Counted from the stretch's first letter, positions 6,638 through 16,532 are shown. The stretch: DNA of 42,108 nucleotides from CAYVSF01 sp046482855 (GCA_046482855.1 JAWOEH010000039.1:1-42108), one strand, 5' to 3'. Numbers and translations: made by a program. Notes: generated by a model not told the origin, from the letters alone.

Positions 6638-7266
6638 CCTTCCCATTCGGCATAGAACTCGTTCAGAAATTGTTCCATAAAGTGGTGCCGTTCTTGTGCT
6701 ATCGCTTTTGCCGTATCGGTATTCATTCGGTCTTTCAGTAACAGCAGTTTTTCGTAAAAGTGGTTAATGGTATGGCCCGTGCTGTTTTTGTATGTTTCGT
6801 AGTGAGTATGGTTTTCCGGCAATTCATTGGGCTCGTAGATGAGGCGGTTGTGATGGCCTCCAAAGGCAAAGGTACGTGCAATGCCTATGGCGCCAATGGC
6901 ATCGAGACGGTCGGCATCCTGCACAATTTCGCCTTCGCGGGTTGCCATGGGCGTGGGAACACCCGCTCCTTTGTAGGAGAGAGTTGCTGCAATTTGTAGC
7001 ACCTGCTCTCTGTCGCCCTGTTTTAGCGGGAGCTCTTCCAGAAATGCCGATAACCGCCTGAGGCCTTTCTCCTGACTGCCACCGTTAAGCTTTGCATCGG
7101 CAATGTCGTGGGTTAATGCGGCAATGCTGATTATGGTTTTGTTTCCGCCTTCGGTGTGTTGCAATTGGTCACTGAGTTTCCATACCCGGTAAGCGTGCCA
7201 CCAGTCGTGCCCGCTTCCTTCGTGCGCTAATTCCTGCTTTACAAAGTGTATTACCCGCTCTAACAT
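6628..7266 (-). CDS. HD domain phosphohydrolase
   Basis: 212 residues. HD-superfamily metal ligands are visible: H20-D21 with H24 (GHDWWHAYRVWKL), H53-D54 (ALTHDIADAK) and the distal Asp region QDADRLDAIGAIGIAR (about 116-131). This is the YedJ/YpgQ-like subgroup, whose members hydrolyse nucleotides or related phosphates; the substrate here is not predictable. It is a single gene with its own promoter at 7295-7324, facing the metal-cluster operon. Confidence 0.9.
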   Translation of the reverse strand: MLERVIHFVKQELAHEGSGHDWWHAYRVWKLSDQLQHTEGGNKTIISIAALTHDIADAKLNGGSQEKGLRRLSAFLEELPLKQGDREQVLQIAATLSYKGAGVPTPMATREGEIVQDADRLDAIGAIGIARTFAFGGHHNRLIYEPNELPENHTHYETYKNSTGHTINHFYEKLLLLKDRMNTDTAKAIAQERHHFMEQFLNEFYAEWEGKK

Positions 7267-7294
7267 AGGCTCCGATTATTTTCTTTTTGTACCT

Positions 7295-7324
7295 CAAAAT
7301 TACGCATAGCCATTTTGTTATCAA
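7295..7324 (-). promoter_or_regulatory. Promoter of the HD-domain gene
   Basis: On the minus strand, -33 TTG (7324-7322), a 19-bp spacer and -7 TAATTTTG (7302-7295) match the Bacteroidota consensus exactly. The predicted leader is about 20 nt before the ATG at 7266. Confidence 0.7.
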
Positions 7325-7461
7325 GTGTTAAATGTTGTCATTTTCGGAAGATCTTTTCGAAAGATAACGGTTTAATTCACATCTTTGTAAGTATCCATTT
7401 TATAACAAAATTTTTGTAACGGAGCCGAAGCGCTCCCTATTCCTAACGTAACCTAAAAAAG

Positions 7462-10332
7462 ATGAAAAAACTTATTCTCCCTTTGAGCGTTCTCGTGCTC
7501 TTGGGTTTTACTTCTCTTGTTGCTAAAGGTCAACAAGTTGAACGGTATCAATTACCCAATGGACTGACCGTTATTTTGAATGAAGATCACTCTGTACCCG
7601 ATGTATTTGGGTTGGTTGTTGTAAAAGCGGGTGGAAAAGATGACCCTGCCGATGCAACGGGCATGGCTCACTATCAGGAGCACATGCTTTTTAAAGGAAC
7701 CTCTCAGTTGGGCACCACAAATTGGGAGAAGGAGAGACCTCACATCGACCGGATTTTTGCCTTGTATGATGAATTAGGACAAACAACCGATGAAACCAGA
7801 CGACAGGAGATTCAGGAGGAGATAAACAAAGAGTCGTTAGCGGCTAATGAATATGCCGTACCCAACGAGCTTGATAACGTACTGAAGCAGATGGGCGGGA
7901 AGCAGGTAAACGCCAATACCAGCCCCGATCGGACGGTGTATTTTAATTCCTTCCCGCCTAATCAACTGGAAAAGTGGATGAAATTGTACGCACATCGCTT
8001 TGCCGATCCGGTGTTTCGCTCATTTCAGGCAGAGCTTGAGGTGGTGTATGAGGAGAAGAATTTGTACAACGACCAGTTTATGAGTCGACTTTTTGAAACT
8101 TTTCAATACCATTTTTTTAAGCACCATCCGTATGGCCAACAAACGCTTATTGGAACGGTGGACGACTTAAAAAATCCATCGCTAACCAAGATGTTCGAGT
8201 TTTACAAAAACTATTATGTTGCCAATAACATGGCGCTGGTGCTCTCGGGTAATTTCCGTAGTGGGCAGGCCAAACCTCTAATTGAGGAGTACTTTGGAGA
8301 ATTGTTGGCGGGTGATCTTCCCGAAAAGAAAAACTGGGAGGAGAAGCCCTTTAATGGCCGCGAGGAGGTAAATGTACGTATGAGCCCTGTGAAATTGGGG
8401 CTGCTGGGTTATCGAACAGTGCCTAATGGCCATCCGGATAAAGTGGTTATGGATGTAATTGGCAGCCTGATGAGCAATGAAAATCAATCGGGCTTGCTGG
8501 ACGAATTGACCGTGAATGGCGATTTGCTTTATGCCGGATTGATGCCACTGCCCTACAACGACCATGGCGCAACCCTTTTGTTTTACGTGCCAAAATTAAT
8601 TGGCCAGAGCCATAAAAAGGCCGAAGAGTTGGTCTTTGATAAGTTGCAGGTGCTAAAGTCCGGTAAATTCGACGATTGGCGATTGCAAGCAGCTAAAAAT
8701 TCTCTCTATATCAACTATCAGAAGAGCATGGAAGATCCGCAATTTAAAGCCTTGAATCTGGGGGAAGCTTTTGCCAGTAACCAGTCATTGGAGGAAGTAT
8801 TTGCCTATCCTGAAAAGCTTCGGCAAGTTACCCATCAGGATGTGTTGCGCGTGGCTAATGCCTATTTTGGTGAGAATTATCTGGCCTTGCAATCGAAAAT
8901 GGGAAAGGATAAACCAGAGAAGATTGAAAAACCTGATTATGCGCCTCTGGTCAAAAATAAACAGTCGCAATCGGGTTACGCTGCTGCCTTGGAAAGGATG
9001 CCGGTAATCGATTTTGAGCCTGATTACGTAGATTTTCAAGAGAGTGTGTATCGGGCCCGGGTACAGCCGGGAGTTACCCTTTTGGCAAACAAAAATGAGG
9101 TAAACGATATCTTTGAGCTGACCCTGCGCTATCAGGTAGGCGATCAAACCTTAAAGATGCTGCCCTATGCAAGTTCTATGATGAATTATGCCGGCACTGA
9201 AACAATGACGGCACAGGAACTTAAAAATGCTTTTAGCCAGCTAGGGTGTTCCTATGCCATCTACTCCAACGACGAGAGAATGGACATACGTGTTGAAGGG
9301 ATGGAGGCCAACCTGGAAAAGGCACTTGCACTTATTAATGACTTAATTAGCACACCCACCCTTGAGGAGAGCAAACTGAAAGTTTTACGGGAGGAGGAGA
9401 AAGCATCACGAAAAATGGAGCGATCGGAGCCCGATAATGTTGCAGATGCACTTTTTAGTTATGTACGTTATAAGGATGAAAGTAGCTACCTGGATCGGCT
9501 AAGCTGGAAGGCGATTAAGAAACTGGAGGTACAACCCTTGCTGGATGCATTTTCTGAAGCAGTACAGTATACCTGCGAAGTGCATTTTACAGGAAATACC
9601 CAACCCGAGGAGCTTACAGTTTGTTTGCAGGAGCATGTACCCTTTGCGAAGGCGCCTAAAAAGGGGATCTATCCGTATAGCAAAGATCTTCAAAAATATG
9701 CTTCCAATACTATCTACTTTGTAAATAAGAAAAAAGCAATACAGAGTAAGATCTATTTCTTTGCCAATCAGCCCGAGTATGATATTTCGCAACAACCGGC
9801 TATTGATGCCTTTAACCTGTACTTTGGCGGAGGGTTTTCAGGGCTTGTTCTGCAGGAAATCCGAGAGTATCGGTCCTTGGCTTACAGCGCCGGGGCTTAC
9901 TATGTTACGCCAGGCGAAATGAACAAACCCTCGGCCTTTATCGGGTATGTGGGCACGCAGGCCGATAAAACGATGACGGCGTTGGAAACTTTTATGGATC
10001 TGGTGCGTGATATGCCTGAGAAAACCCAGCGGATGAAGATGATTCGTGAATACCTGGTGCAAAGCTCCCTTACCGGGCGACCTGATTTCCGTCAGCTAAC
10101 TTATTCCATTCGCGATTGGGAATTGAAAGGATATGATACTGACCCCACAAAAGTGAAAGCCCAACATTATGCCAATATGCAGTTTGAGGATATTGCCTCC
10201 TTTTACAGGCAAAACATAAAGGACGCACCCATGGTAATTGCCATTGTTGGCGATAAGAAACGCATCGATATGGAAGCCTTATCGGCTTTTGGGAATGTGG
10301 TGGAGGTGAAAGAGAAAGATCTTTTTCATTAA
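7462..10332 (+). CDS. M16 family zinc metallopeptidase (two-domain, exported)
   Basis: 956 residues with a signal peptide (MKKLILPLSVLVLLGFTSLVAKG). The first M16 domain has the inverted zinc motif H70-YQE-H74 (MAHYQEHMLFKG). The distal glutamate motif ELEVVYEEKN (191-200) follows after a charged helical insertion (about 88-135) that is common in Bacteroidota members. A second M16-like domain (about 540-940) lacks HxxEH, as usual for the inactive half of pitrilysin-type enzymes that clamp the substrate. It is probably periplasmic and degrades peptides. It is monocistronic, with a possible -7 box CATCTTTG at 7380-7387, and is followed by the bidirectional terminator at 10384-10415. Confidence 0.93.
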   Translation: MKKLILPLSVLVLLGFTSLVAKGQQVERYQLPNGLTVILNEDHSVPDVFGLVVVKAGGKDDPADATGMAHYQEHMLFKGTSQLGTTNWEKERPHIDRIFALYDELGQTTDETRRQEIQEEINKESLAANEYAVPNELDNVLKQMGGKQVNANTSPDRTVYFNSFPPNQLEKWMKLYAHRFADPVFRSFQAELEVVYEEKNLYNDQFMSRLFETFQYHFFKHHPYGQQTLIGTVDDLKNPSLTKMFEFYKNYYVANNMALVLSGNFRSGQAKPLIEEYFGELLAGDLPEKKNWEEKPFNGREEVNVRMSPVKLGLLGYRTVPNGHPDKVVMDVIGSLMSNENQSGLLDELTVNGDLLYAGLMPLPYNDHGATLLFYVPKLIGQSHKKAEELVFDKLQVLKSGKFDDWRLQAAKNSLYINYQKSMEDPQFKALNLGEAFASNQSLEEVFAYPEKLRQVTHQDVLRVANAYFGENYLALQSKMGKDKPEKIEKPDYAPLVKNKQSQSGYAAALERMPVIDFEPDYVDFQESVYRARVQPGVTLLANKNEVNDIFELTLRYQVGDQTLKMLPYASSMMNYAGTETMTAQELKNAFSQLGCSYAIYSNDERMDIRVEGMEANLEKALALINDLISTPTLEESKLKVLREEEKASRKMERSEPDNVADALFSYVRYKDESSYLDRLSWKAIKKLEVQPLLDAFSEAVQYTCEVHFTGNTQPEELTVCLQEHVPFAKAPKKGIYPYSKDLQKYASNTIYFVNKKKAIQSKIYFFANQPEYDISQQPAIDAFNLYFGGGFSGLVLQEIREYRSLAYSAGAYYVTPGEMNKPSAFIGYVGTQADKTMTALETFMDLVRDMPEKTQRMKMIREYLVQSSLTGRPDFRQLTYSIRDWELKGYDTDPTKVKAQHYANMQFEDIASFYRQNIKDAPMVIAIVGDKKRIDMEALSAFGNVVEVKEKDLFH

Positions 10333-10383
10333 AATTACCATATCGCCATACTTCTGGTAGTTTCACTTACGAAACGCAAAATT

Positions 10384-10415
10384 AATTTCCCCTGCCGGTT
10401 TTGGCAGGGGAAATT
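10384..10415. terminator. Bidirectional rho-independent terminator
   Basis: A 13-bp perfect stem (10384-10396 / 10403-10415) with loop GGTTTT is flanked by A/T tracts on both sides. It lies between the convergent M16 gene and the efflux operon and can serve both. Confidence 0.8.
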
Positions 10416-10492
10416 GTTTGCTGTTTTTTGTAAAGAATGCTGCTTCCTTGTTATAGAACTCACCTAATTGCTCAGTAAGTATGGGCGTTGCT

Positions 10493-10798
10493 TTATTCTG
10501 AGAAGTACGCATCAAGTGTCCACATGCATACTGTAACATGTTCATTTTCGTTATAGGCATTGCGGTTAAATTCCTTCAATACCTCCAACATCTCTTTTGC
10601 CTGCTGATCTTCCCGAAACTGCATAATGAGTGCCGAATTGTATCCGGGCCAAACAGGTGTGTTGAACCTGGGCATGGCTTTCAGGGGGCGTGCTAATACC
10701 TCCTCGATGAGTTGATACTCTTGTATGTTCTTTTCTTCTAAGAGTTTGGTTAAGGGTTCGCGAACGCTTACATTAAAGGTACAATAAACAATTTTCAT
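10493..10798 (-). CDS. Small PII-like/CutA-like protein at the end of the efflux operon
   Basis: 101 residues, MKIVYCTFNVSVREPLTKLLEEKNIQEYQLIEEV. The alternation of beta-strand, helix and strand (YCTFNVS, ALIMQFRED, VTVCMWTLDAY) looks like the ferredoxin-like fold of PII/CutA/DUF3240-type proteins. The start codon is 2 bp from the RND permease stop, so it is surely co-transcribed. Small PII-like proteins are known next to RND pumps in other phyla (DUF3240 with CzcA), where a ligand-sensing role has been proposed. Fold and role here are inferred from pattern and context only. Confidence 0.7.
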   Translation of the reverse strand: MKIVYCTFNVSVREPLTKLLEEKNIQEYQLIEEVLARPLKAMPRFNTPVWPGYNSALIMQFREDQQAKEMLEVLKEFNRNAYNENEHVTVCMWTLDAYFSE

Positions 10799-10800
10799 AA

Positions 10801-13800
10801 TCAGCCATGTGTTTTTTTCGACGATTTGATGTGAAAAGCACTATAGATAGTAGGTACCAGAAATAGCGTAACAAGGGTTGACACCAATAGTCCGCCAATA
10901 ATGGTAACGCCCAGAGGCGAGTACATTTCGCGTCCCATGCCTTTTGACAGGGCCATGGGCAGCATGCCCAAAATGGTTGTGAAGGAGGTCATCAGTACCG
11001 GGCGCATACGCGAACGCCCCGCCTCAATAACGGCCTCAAATAGCGATAAGCCTCGGGCGCGCAGTAGATTTGTATAGTCGACCAATACAATGCCGTTGTT
11101 TACCACAATACCCATTAGCATAATAACCCCAATAAAAGTTGTAACACTAAGGGTTAAGCCTGTAACAAAAAAGGCTGCAATAATCCCGACAAAGGTAAAG
11201 GGCAGGGCAAACATGATGATGAACGGATCTTTAAAGGACTCAAATTGTGCTGCCATTACCATGTATACCAAGAGAATGCCGATGATTAAAATCAGGTACA
11301 AATCGGAAAAGGATTCGCTTTGTTCGCTTACTTGTCCGGCAACTTTTACGTCGAGTTCCTGTGGGATATCAGCTTGGCTAATAATGTCTTGCACTTGGTT
11401 TGTGGCCTCGCCCAGCGATATGCCTTTCAGGTTACAGCTGACTTTCACGATGCGTTGCTGCGATTTATGTTGAATTTGCAGCGGACCTGTTCCCGGCGTT
11501 ATATTGGCAACCATATGCAAAGGTACTTGATCGCCCCGCAGGTTGGTAAGTACCAGGTTGTCGAGCATCTCAATGCGATTTCGGTAAGCGGGTGCATAGC
11601 GGATGTTTATTTCGTAATCTTCCCCTTCTTCGGTAAACTTGCCCGCCTCGGTTCCATAGATGCTTTGGCGAACTTGCGAAGCAATCATGGCCGTATTGAG
11701 CGCCATTGCTGAAGCTTTTTGCTTATCCACGAGTACCTGCATCTCCTGTTTGCCCTCATCAATGGTGGTTGTGATGTCTGTGAGTCCGGAAATGGTTGCC
11801 ATCTCTTCCTTCAGCTTTGCGGCCCACTTGTTTAGGGTGCTAAAATCATCGCCTGTTATCTCTACTTCAATGGGCTTTACATTGCCGGTAATGGCTTCGG
11901 AGATAATACTCCCGGCAGTAATTTGAAAGCTATTGATTTCAGGTATCCGGTTCAAATAGTAGCGAAGATCCTCGCCAATTTCTTTTGCGCTTCTCTCACG
12001 CTCCTCGGGCAGCACAAGGTGCCCCAGTATGGTGGAAATATTCTTGCCCTCTTCAAATCCTACCGATGACAAAGTGCCATCTTCGGTTTGGCCGGTAATC
12101 GACGACAAGGTTGATGGGATGAGCTCGGGCACCTCGCGGCGGAATATGTCCATAACTTTTTGTGCCACGCTGTCGGTTTTCTCAGCACTGGTGCCTACTT
12201 CGGTTTCAATAACAATGGCAATGTCACCGGCATCGAACTGGGGTATGTAGTCGGTTCCCAATTGTTTGCCACCCCAAAGGGTAAGCAGGAAAATGATGAG
12301 GGCCGTTACTAAGGTTTGCCATCTGTGGTGCACTACCCAATGCAAAATTCCTTTGTAAGCACCTTCCAACTTCTGAAAAATCCGCTCACTCCAATTGTAT
12401 ATTTTGGTACGTTTCTGGTTGGTGTCTTTTTCTTTGCCTTTTATCAGTTTCGACGATAGCATGGGGGTTAATGAGAGCGAGGAGATTAACGACGCCACCA
12501 TTGTTACAGAGGTTAAAATGGCCAACTGTTTAAACAAAATGCCAACCACGCCTCCTACAAATATCATGGGAATAAAAACCATCAGGGTTGTTGCGGTTGA
12601 GGCTGTAATGGCTGTTCCCATTTCGCTTGCGCCAAAAATGGCTGCCTGTTTCGGGCGACTGCCTTTTTCGATGTGCTGCATAATATTTTCCAGCACCACA
12701 ATGGCATTATCCACTACCATGCCAATGGCAATAACCAGTGCCATTAAGGAGAATATGTTGATGGTAAAATTGCTCAGAAACATTACCACAAAGGCTATGA
12801 TTAGAGCAAAGGGAATGGTAAGGAATACAATGAGGCTGCTACGCCATTCCCTCAGAAAGAGGAACACGATAATGGCCACAAAAAGTAGCGCCCACCAGAT
12901 GGTTTCGGTGAGGTTGTTAATGGATTGCACAATGAGCTCATCGGTGTTGATGATTTCAAACATCTCCATGTCGGGAGGCAGGGTGTTGCGAATTTCTTCC
13001 ACCTTGGCGCGTACACCCTCAGCTACTTCTAAGGTGTTTACGCCGCTCTGTTTTTGTATCATCATGGCTACGCCAAGGCCATTTTTTGAGCGTGCCAACT
13101 CATCTTTGTCTTTAAAACCATCTTCAATTGTGGCAACATCTTTCAGCCGGATAACCTGATCCTGAAAATGGACTAAGGCAATATCTTTTATTTGCTCCAG
13201 CGAGGTAAATTTTCCGGGAACTCTTACGGCAAAGTCATTCTGACCTACGGTAATGCTTCCTCCGGGAATGGTTATGTTCTCAGCCTCTAATACGGTTGCT
13301 ATTTGTTTTATGGGAAGATGATAGGCCTGCAATTTGGCGGGGTCGATGTTGATTTTAATTTCGCGTATGGGCTGTCCGATATAGATAACCGAACCCACGC
13401 CCTCTACTTTTTTTATGGGGTTGGCCACCTTATCTTCAATAATTTCATTAATGCCCTGATAATTTTCCTGAGCACTTACCCCATAAACCAATACCGGAAA
13501 AAGCGAAGAGTTGATTTTGTAAATTACCGGACTATTGGCGTCATTGGGCAAGTTGCGTTTGGCAAGTTCAATTAAATCGCGTGCATTATTGGCTGCTTCG
13601 GAAATTTCGGCATCCCATGAAAACTGCAGGGCAATAAAGGAAACATTCTCCTTTGATGTGGAGGTGATCTCCTTCAAATTTTCGGTTCCAGCCAGAAGCT
13701 CTTCCAAGGGTTTTGTTACCTGCTCTTCCACCTCTTCGGCCGATGCTCCTGGGTATACTGTCATTACGGTGAGCGTTGGCAGCTCCATCTCAGGCATGAT

Positions 13801-13905
13801 GTCCAGGGGTAAACGAACCAACGATACCAGGCCTAAAAGCAAGATTGCCAAAAAGGCCATGGCTGTTCCTACGGGTCTGTTAACGCTTAGCTTTGGTAAT
13901 TTCAC
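10801..13905 (-). CDS. RND efflux transporter permease (AcrB/HAE family)
   Basis: 1034 residues, normal for AcrB-type pumps. The N-terminus, LPKLSVNRPVGTAMAFLAIL, begins TM1. The porter region includes LPLDIMPEMELPTLTV, and TM4 has GMVVDNAIVVLENI (about 395-408), with a single Asp (D399) where AcrB has an Asp pair, as in many HAE pumps. Twelve membrane segments and two duplicated periplasmic loops can be traced, and the second half has VVNNGIVLVDYTNLLRARG. The start codon is GTG (13905). It works with the adaptor (13949-14989) and TolC-like channel (15046-16524) to expel drugs or toxic compounds through both membranes. The substrate cannot be read from sequence. Confidence 0.95.
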   Translation of the reverse strand: MKLPKLSVNRPVGTAMAFLAILLLGLVSLVRLPLDIMPEMELPTLTVMTVYPGASAEEVEEQVTKPLEELLAGTENLKEITSTSKENVSFIALQFSWDAEISEAANNARDLIELAKRNLPNDANSPVIYKINSSLFPVLVYGVSAQENYQGINEIIEDKVANPIKKVEGVGSVIYIGQPIREIKINIDPAKLQAYHLPIKQIATVLEAENITIPGGSITVGQNDFAVRVPGKFTSLEQIKDIALVHFQDQVIRLKDVATIEDGFKDKDELARSKNGLGVAMMIQKQSGVNTLEVAEGVRAKVEEIRNTLPPDMEMFEIINTDELIVQSINNLTETIWWALLFVAIIVFLFLREWRSSLIVFLTIPFALIIAFVVMFLSNFTINIFSLMALVIAIGMVVDNAIVVLENIMQHIEKGSRPKQAAIFGASEMGTAITASTATTLMVFIPMIFVGGVVGILFKQLAILTSVTMVASLISSLSLTPMLSSKLIKGKEKDTNQKRTKIYNWSERIFQKLEGAYKGILHWVVHHRWQTLVTALIIFLLTLWGGKQLGTDYIPQFDAGDIAIVIETEVGTSAEKTDSVAQKVMDIFRREVPELIPSTLSSITGQTEDGTLSSVGFEEGKNISTILGHLVLPEERERSAKEIGEDLRYYLNRIPEINSFQITAGSIISEAITGNVKPIEVEITGDDFSTLNKWAAKLKEEMATISGLTDITTTIDEGKQEMQVLVDKQKASAMALNTAMIASQVRQSIYGTEAGKFTEEGEDYEINIRYAPAYRNRIEMLDNLVLTNLRGDQVPLHMVANITPGTGPLQIQHKSQQRIVKVSCNLKGISLGEATNQVQDIISQADIPQELDVKVAGQVSEQSESFSDLYLILIIGILLVYMVMAAQFESFKDPFIIMFALPFTFVGIIAAFFVTGLTLSVTTFIGVIMLMGIVVNNGIVLVDYTNLLRARGLSLFEAVIEAGRSRMRPVLMTSFTTILGMLPMALSKGMGREMYSPLGVTIIGGLLVSTLVTLFLVPTIYSAFHIKSSKKTHG

Positions 13906-13948
13906 GCGGGATTGTATTTAGGTTGTGAACAATTGGTTTATCGGGTAT

Positions 13949-14989
13949 TTACAATGCTTCCTTAAGGGTAACCTCCGCACCATCGGTAAGCTTGTTTTTG
14001 CCGTCCAGCACAAGGGTTTTATCTGCTTCTATACCTTTAATTATCAGGAATGATCCGCGGGTTTCAACTCTTTCCACTGGTTTGCGGCTTACTTTGTTAT
14101 CGGTAACTACAAACACATAGTCGTTTCCTGTTCCCGGCTGTCGGTATATGGCATTCATAGGTATCTGGATGCCTTTTTCTTCGGGTAGCAATATGCTGAT
14201 CTTGGCATACATTCCTGGTTTGTATCTATACCCGTGATTTGGAAGTTCTACAAATGCTTTCGCTGTTCGTGTCTGGGTAGAGAGAATGGGCTCGATGAAT
14301 TTTATTGTGGCCTTTAGCAACTCTTCGGGAAAGGCATCAAAGGTTACTGTCGCGTCCATGTTTTCGGAAAGATCAGGAAGATCTTTCTCGTTTATCTCGA
14401 ATTTTACCTTTAGCGGATGTAGCTGCATCAGTTGAATGATTCCGGAGGTCATTGAATAGCCAGCTTTCAGGCTGGGAGAAAAGAGGTAATTTTCGCCCTC
14501 TTCCACTAAATGATCGACCACTATCCCCGGAAAGGGCGCCTGAATCCGGGCATTTTTTTGCATTAAGGCCTCTTTTGCCTTTGCAGCTTCATACTTGGCT
14601 TTCACATGGTCGTAGTCTTGTTGGCTGATGCTCCCTTTTTCGCGTAGGCGGCTCACTCGTTCATAATCCTTCTGCAGGGTTTGAGCCTCAATTTGTGCCT
14701 GAAGAAACATCTCGGCCGAAAGCTCTACCAGAAGCTCGCCTTTATCAACTTGCTGTCCCACGCGGGCATGAATTTTTTCAACTTTCCCGGGCAGGCTGGT
14801 TCCCAGGTTCGCTTCTTTATAAGGTACCGCTGTGCCATTGAAGGTTTTTTGAGGTCGGTAGTGTAGGCTTTTACTTTTTGCCACCGTTACCGGAGTGGCT
14901 AAATCCTCTTGCTTTGTGTTTTCCTGCTCCTGGTTATTGCAGCTTGCTAGCGTGCAAAGGATACAAATGGATAGAATCAGTCGTTTCAC
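13949..14989 (-). CDS. Efflux RND transporter periplasmic adaptor (membrane fusion protein), lipoprotein
   Basis: 346 residues with a lipoprotein signal ending in the lipobox LASC (C17), then a Gln/Glu-rich linker. It has the adaptor order: lipoyl half (GTSLPGKVEKIHARVGQQVDKGELL), coiled-coil hairpin (about 90-145, QIEAQTLQKDYERVSRLREKG), lipoyl half (ARIQAPFPGIVVDHLVEEGE), then beta-barrel (IEPILSTQTRTAKAFVELP). It bridges the RND pump to the TolC channel in the periplasm. The start is GTG. It lies 43 bp upstream of the pump gene in the same operon. Confidence 0.95.
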   Translation of the reverse strand: MKRLILSICILCTLASCNNQEQENTKQEDLATPVTVAKSKSLHYRPQKTFNGTAVPYKEANLGTSLPGKVEKIHARVGQQVDKGELLVELSAEMFLQAQIEAQTLQKDYERVSRLREKGSISQQDYDHVKAKYEAAKAKEALMQKNARIQAPFPGIVVDHLVEEGENYLFSPSLKAGYSMTSGIIQLMQLHPLKVKFEINEKDLPDLSENMDATVTFDAFPEELLKATIKFIEPILSTQTRTAKAFVELPNHGYRYKPGMYAKISILLPEEKGIQIPMNAIYRQPGTGNDYVFVVTDNKVSRKPVERVETRGSFLIIKGIEADKTLVLDGKNKLTDGAEVTLKEAL

Positions 14990-15045
14990 GAGGTAATGTT
15001 TTTGGGTTATTTAGCAATATTTTTTTTGTAGGGTACTATATCTGC

Positions 15046-16524
15046 CTAAGGATGTACTTCCTGAGGCTCAGCAAGCGTCAACTTTCCTTTAGCCTTCAGC
15101 AGGTTTGAGTAGGCCAGGTGTACATCGGCCTGTGCTTCGATTTTTTCGGCATACGCTTCCTGCCAAAGCGCTTGAGCTTCCAATACCTCTGTTGAGTTAA
15201 CCAGGCCCTCCGAAAAATTGTCGCGGGTGATTTCCAGATTTTCATCGGCTTGTTGTAAGGAGGAGGTAGTTAACTCCAGTCTTCTTTGGGCTTCTTTCAG
15301 TGTAAAGCTGGCTTTGGCAATATCTACTTCTATCAGTTCCTGTACCTCTTCATATTTTGCTTCTGCTGCTTGTTTCTCAAGCTTTGCGGCCTGTAAGGTA
15401 TGCCTCTTTTCTCCCCAATGATATATTGGTACGGTCATCATAATGCCCACATTCCAATCGCTTCCGAAGGTGGTGGAGAGACCATCATAAGGATTGGGGT
15501 TCATGAAGGTGTAGTTGGCCGAAAGTACAATGTTGGGAAAGAAACGCGCGCGCATGAGGTTTACTGCTCCGTTGGCAATATTGATCGATTGATTGGCCAT
15601 CTTTAGCTCCGGGCGCTTCGTTTCGGCTGACTTGGCAGGGGTGTTCGGAATTTTTTGTGCTGTTGTTTCTAGCATTAATGTTGTATCAAGCGGTACGCCT
15701 AAGGTTTGATTCAGTGCCATGCGGGCAAGTTCCAAGCCGTTCTGCGCTTTGGTAAGTTGTAGCAGAATGGAGTTGCGTTTTACCTTTGCCTTAAGTACTT
15801 CGTTTCGGGTAATGATTCCCTCCTCCAGCAGATTTTCCAGATCGTAGATGAGGGTATCAACCATGCTTTTATAGGTTTCGGTAAGCTTAACTTTCTCCTG
15901 AAGGGAAGTTACCTTCCAGAAATACTCATCCGTCTGAAGAATCACTTCTTGTATCGTCATCTCCTTTTTGGCTTCGAAGAGTGTTGAGGTACTTTCGGCA
16001 ATATCTACTAATGTTCTGATCCTTCCTCCTGTATAGAGTGGCTGAGTAATACCCACATTCATTAAAAATAGATTCTGCAACCCAAAGGATACTTCGTCTT
16101 TGGGAAGATAGGCGTATTGTTTAAATAGCGGGTTTCCATCCTCGTCCAACACTGGCACCTTTTGGCCTAAGAAGTCTTTGGTAACCACCGCCTCCTCTAA
16201 TAATGCGGGATCGGATTGTAAGCTGGCAATTCCATTCTGGTAGGCTTCATGTGGCACTACAGGGAGGAAAATATCCTCATTAAGCAGGCTGAAATCCTTA
16301 TTCGTTCGTAAGTAGCCCCCGGTAAATGAGGCCTTTGGAAAGTGTTGTGAACGTGCCGATTTCGAAAGAGCCTGCAAAGCCTGATGGTGAGCATCAGACT
16401 GATGAATCTTCTTATTTTGTTCAACTGCCATTTTTCTGCATTCCTGCAGTGTAAGGCTATTATCCTGGGCAAGCCCTGCCGTAACAGCTAGTACCAGAAG
16501 TGTACTGATGATCCAGGTTCGCAT
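15046..16524 (-). CDS. TolC family outer-membrane efflux channel
   Basis: 492 residues with a signal peptide (MRTWIISTLLVLAVTAGLAQ). Two OEP repeats of long amphipathic helices follow (for example QTDEYFWKVTSLQEKVKLTE and AAEAKYEEVQELIEVDIAKA), each ended by barrel strands. ITQPLYTGGRI and MTVPIYHWGEK are the two conserved TolC strand motifs. It forms the trimeric outer-membrane exit duct of the pump. It is the first structural gene after the TetR regulator (8 bp gap) and 56 bp before the adaptor. Confidence 0.94.
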   Translation of the reverse strand: MRTWIISTLLVLAVTAGLAQDNSLTLQECRKMAVEQNKKIHQSDAHHQALQALSKSARSQHFPKASFTGGYLRTNKDFSLLNEDIFLPVVPHEAYQNGIASLQSDPALLEEAVVTKDFLGQKVPVLDEDGNPLFKQYAYLPKDEVSFGLQNLFLMNVGITQPLYTGGRIRTLVDIAESTSTLFEAKKEMTIQEVILQTDEYFWKVTSLQEKVKLTETYKSMVDTLIYDLENLLEEGIITRNEVLKAKVKRNSILLQLTKAQNGLELARMALNQTLGVPLDTTLMLETTAQKIPNTPAKSAETKRPELKMANQSINIANGAVNLMRARFFPNIVLSANYTFMNPNPYDGLSTTFGSDWNVGIMMTVPIYHWGEKRHTLQAAKLEKQAAEAKYEEVQELIEVDIAKASFTLKEAQRRLELTTSSLQQADENLEITRDNFSEGLVNSTEVLEAQALWQEAYAEKIEAQADVHLAYSNLLKAKGKLTLAEPQEVHP

Positions 16525-16532
16525 AGGGTAGG

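Noticed and set aside
10363..10560. 65-codon minus-strand frame ending in the terminator, with protein-like text (ILTEQLGEFYNKEAAFF)
   Set aside because: It overlaps the end of the PII-like gene and runs through the bidirectional terminator stem, and no recognisable family is seen. A small gene starting at ATG 10512 cannot be fully excluded.
12395..13159. 254-codon open frame antisense to the RND permease
   Set aside because: Composition (Met/Thr/Ser-rich) is that of an antisense shadow of membrane-protein codons; the RND gene on the other strand is certain.
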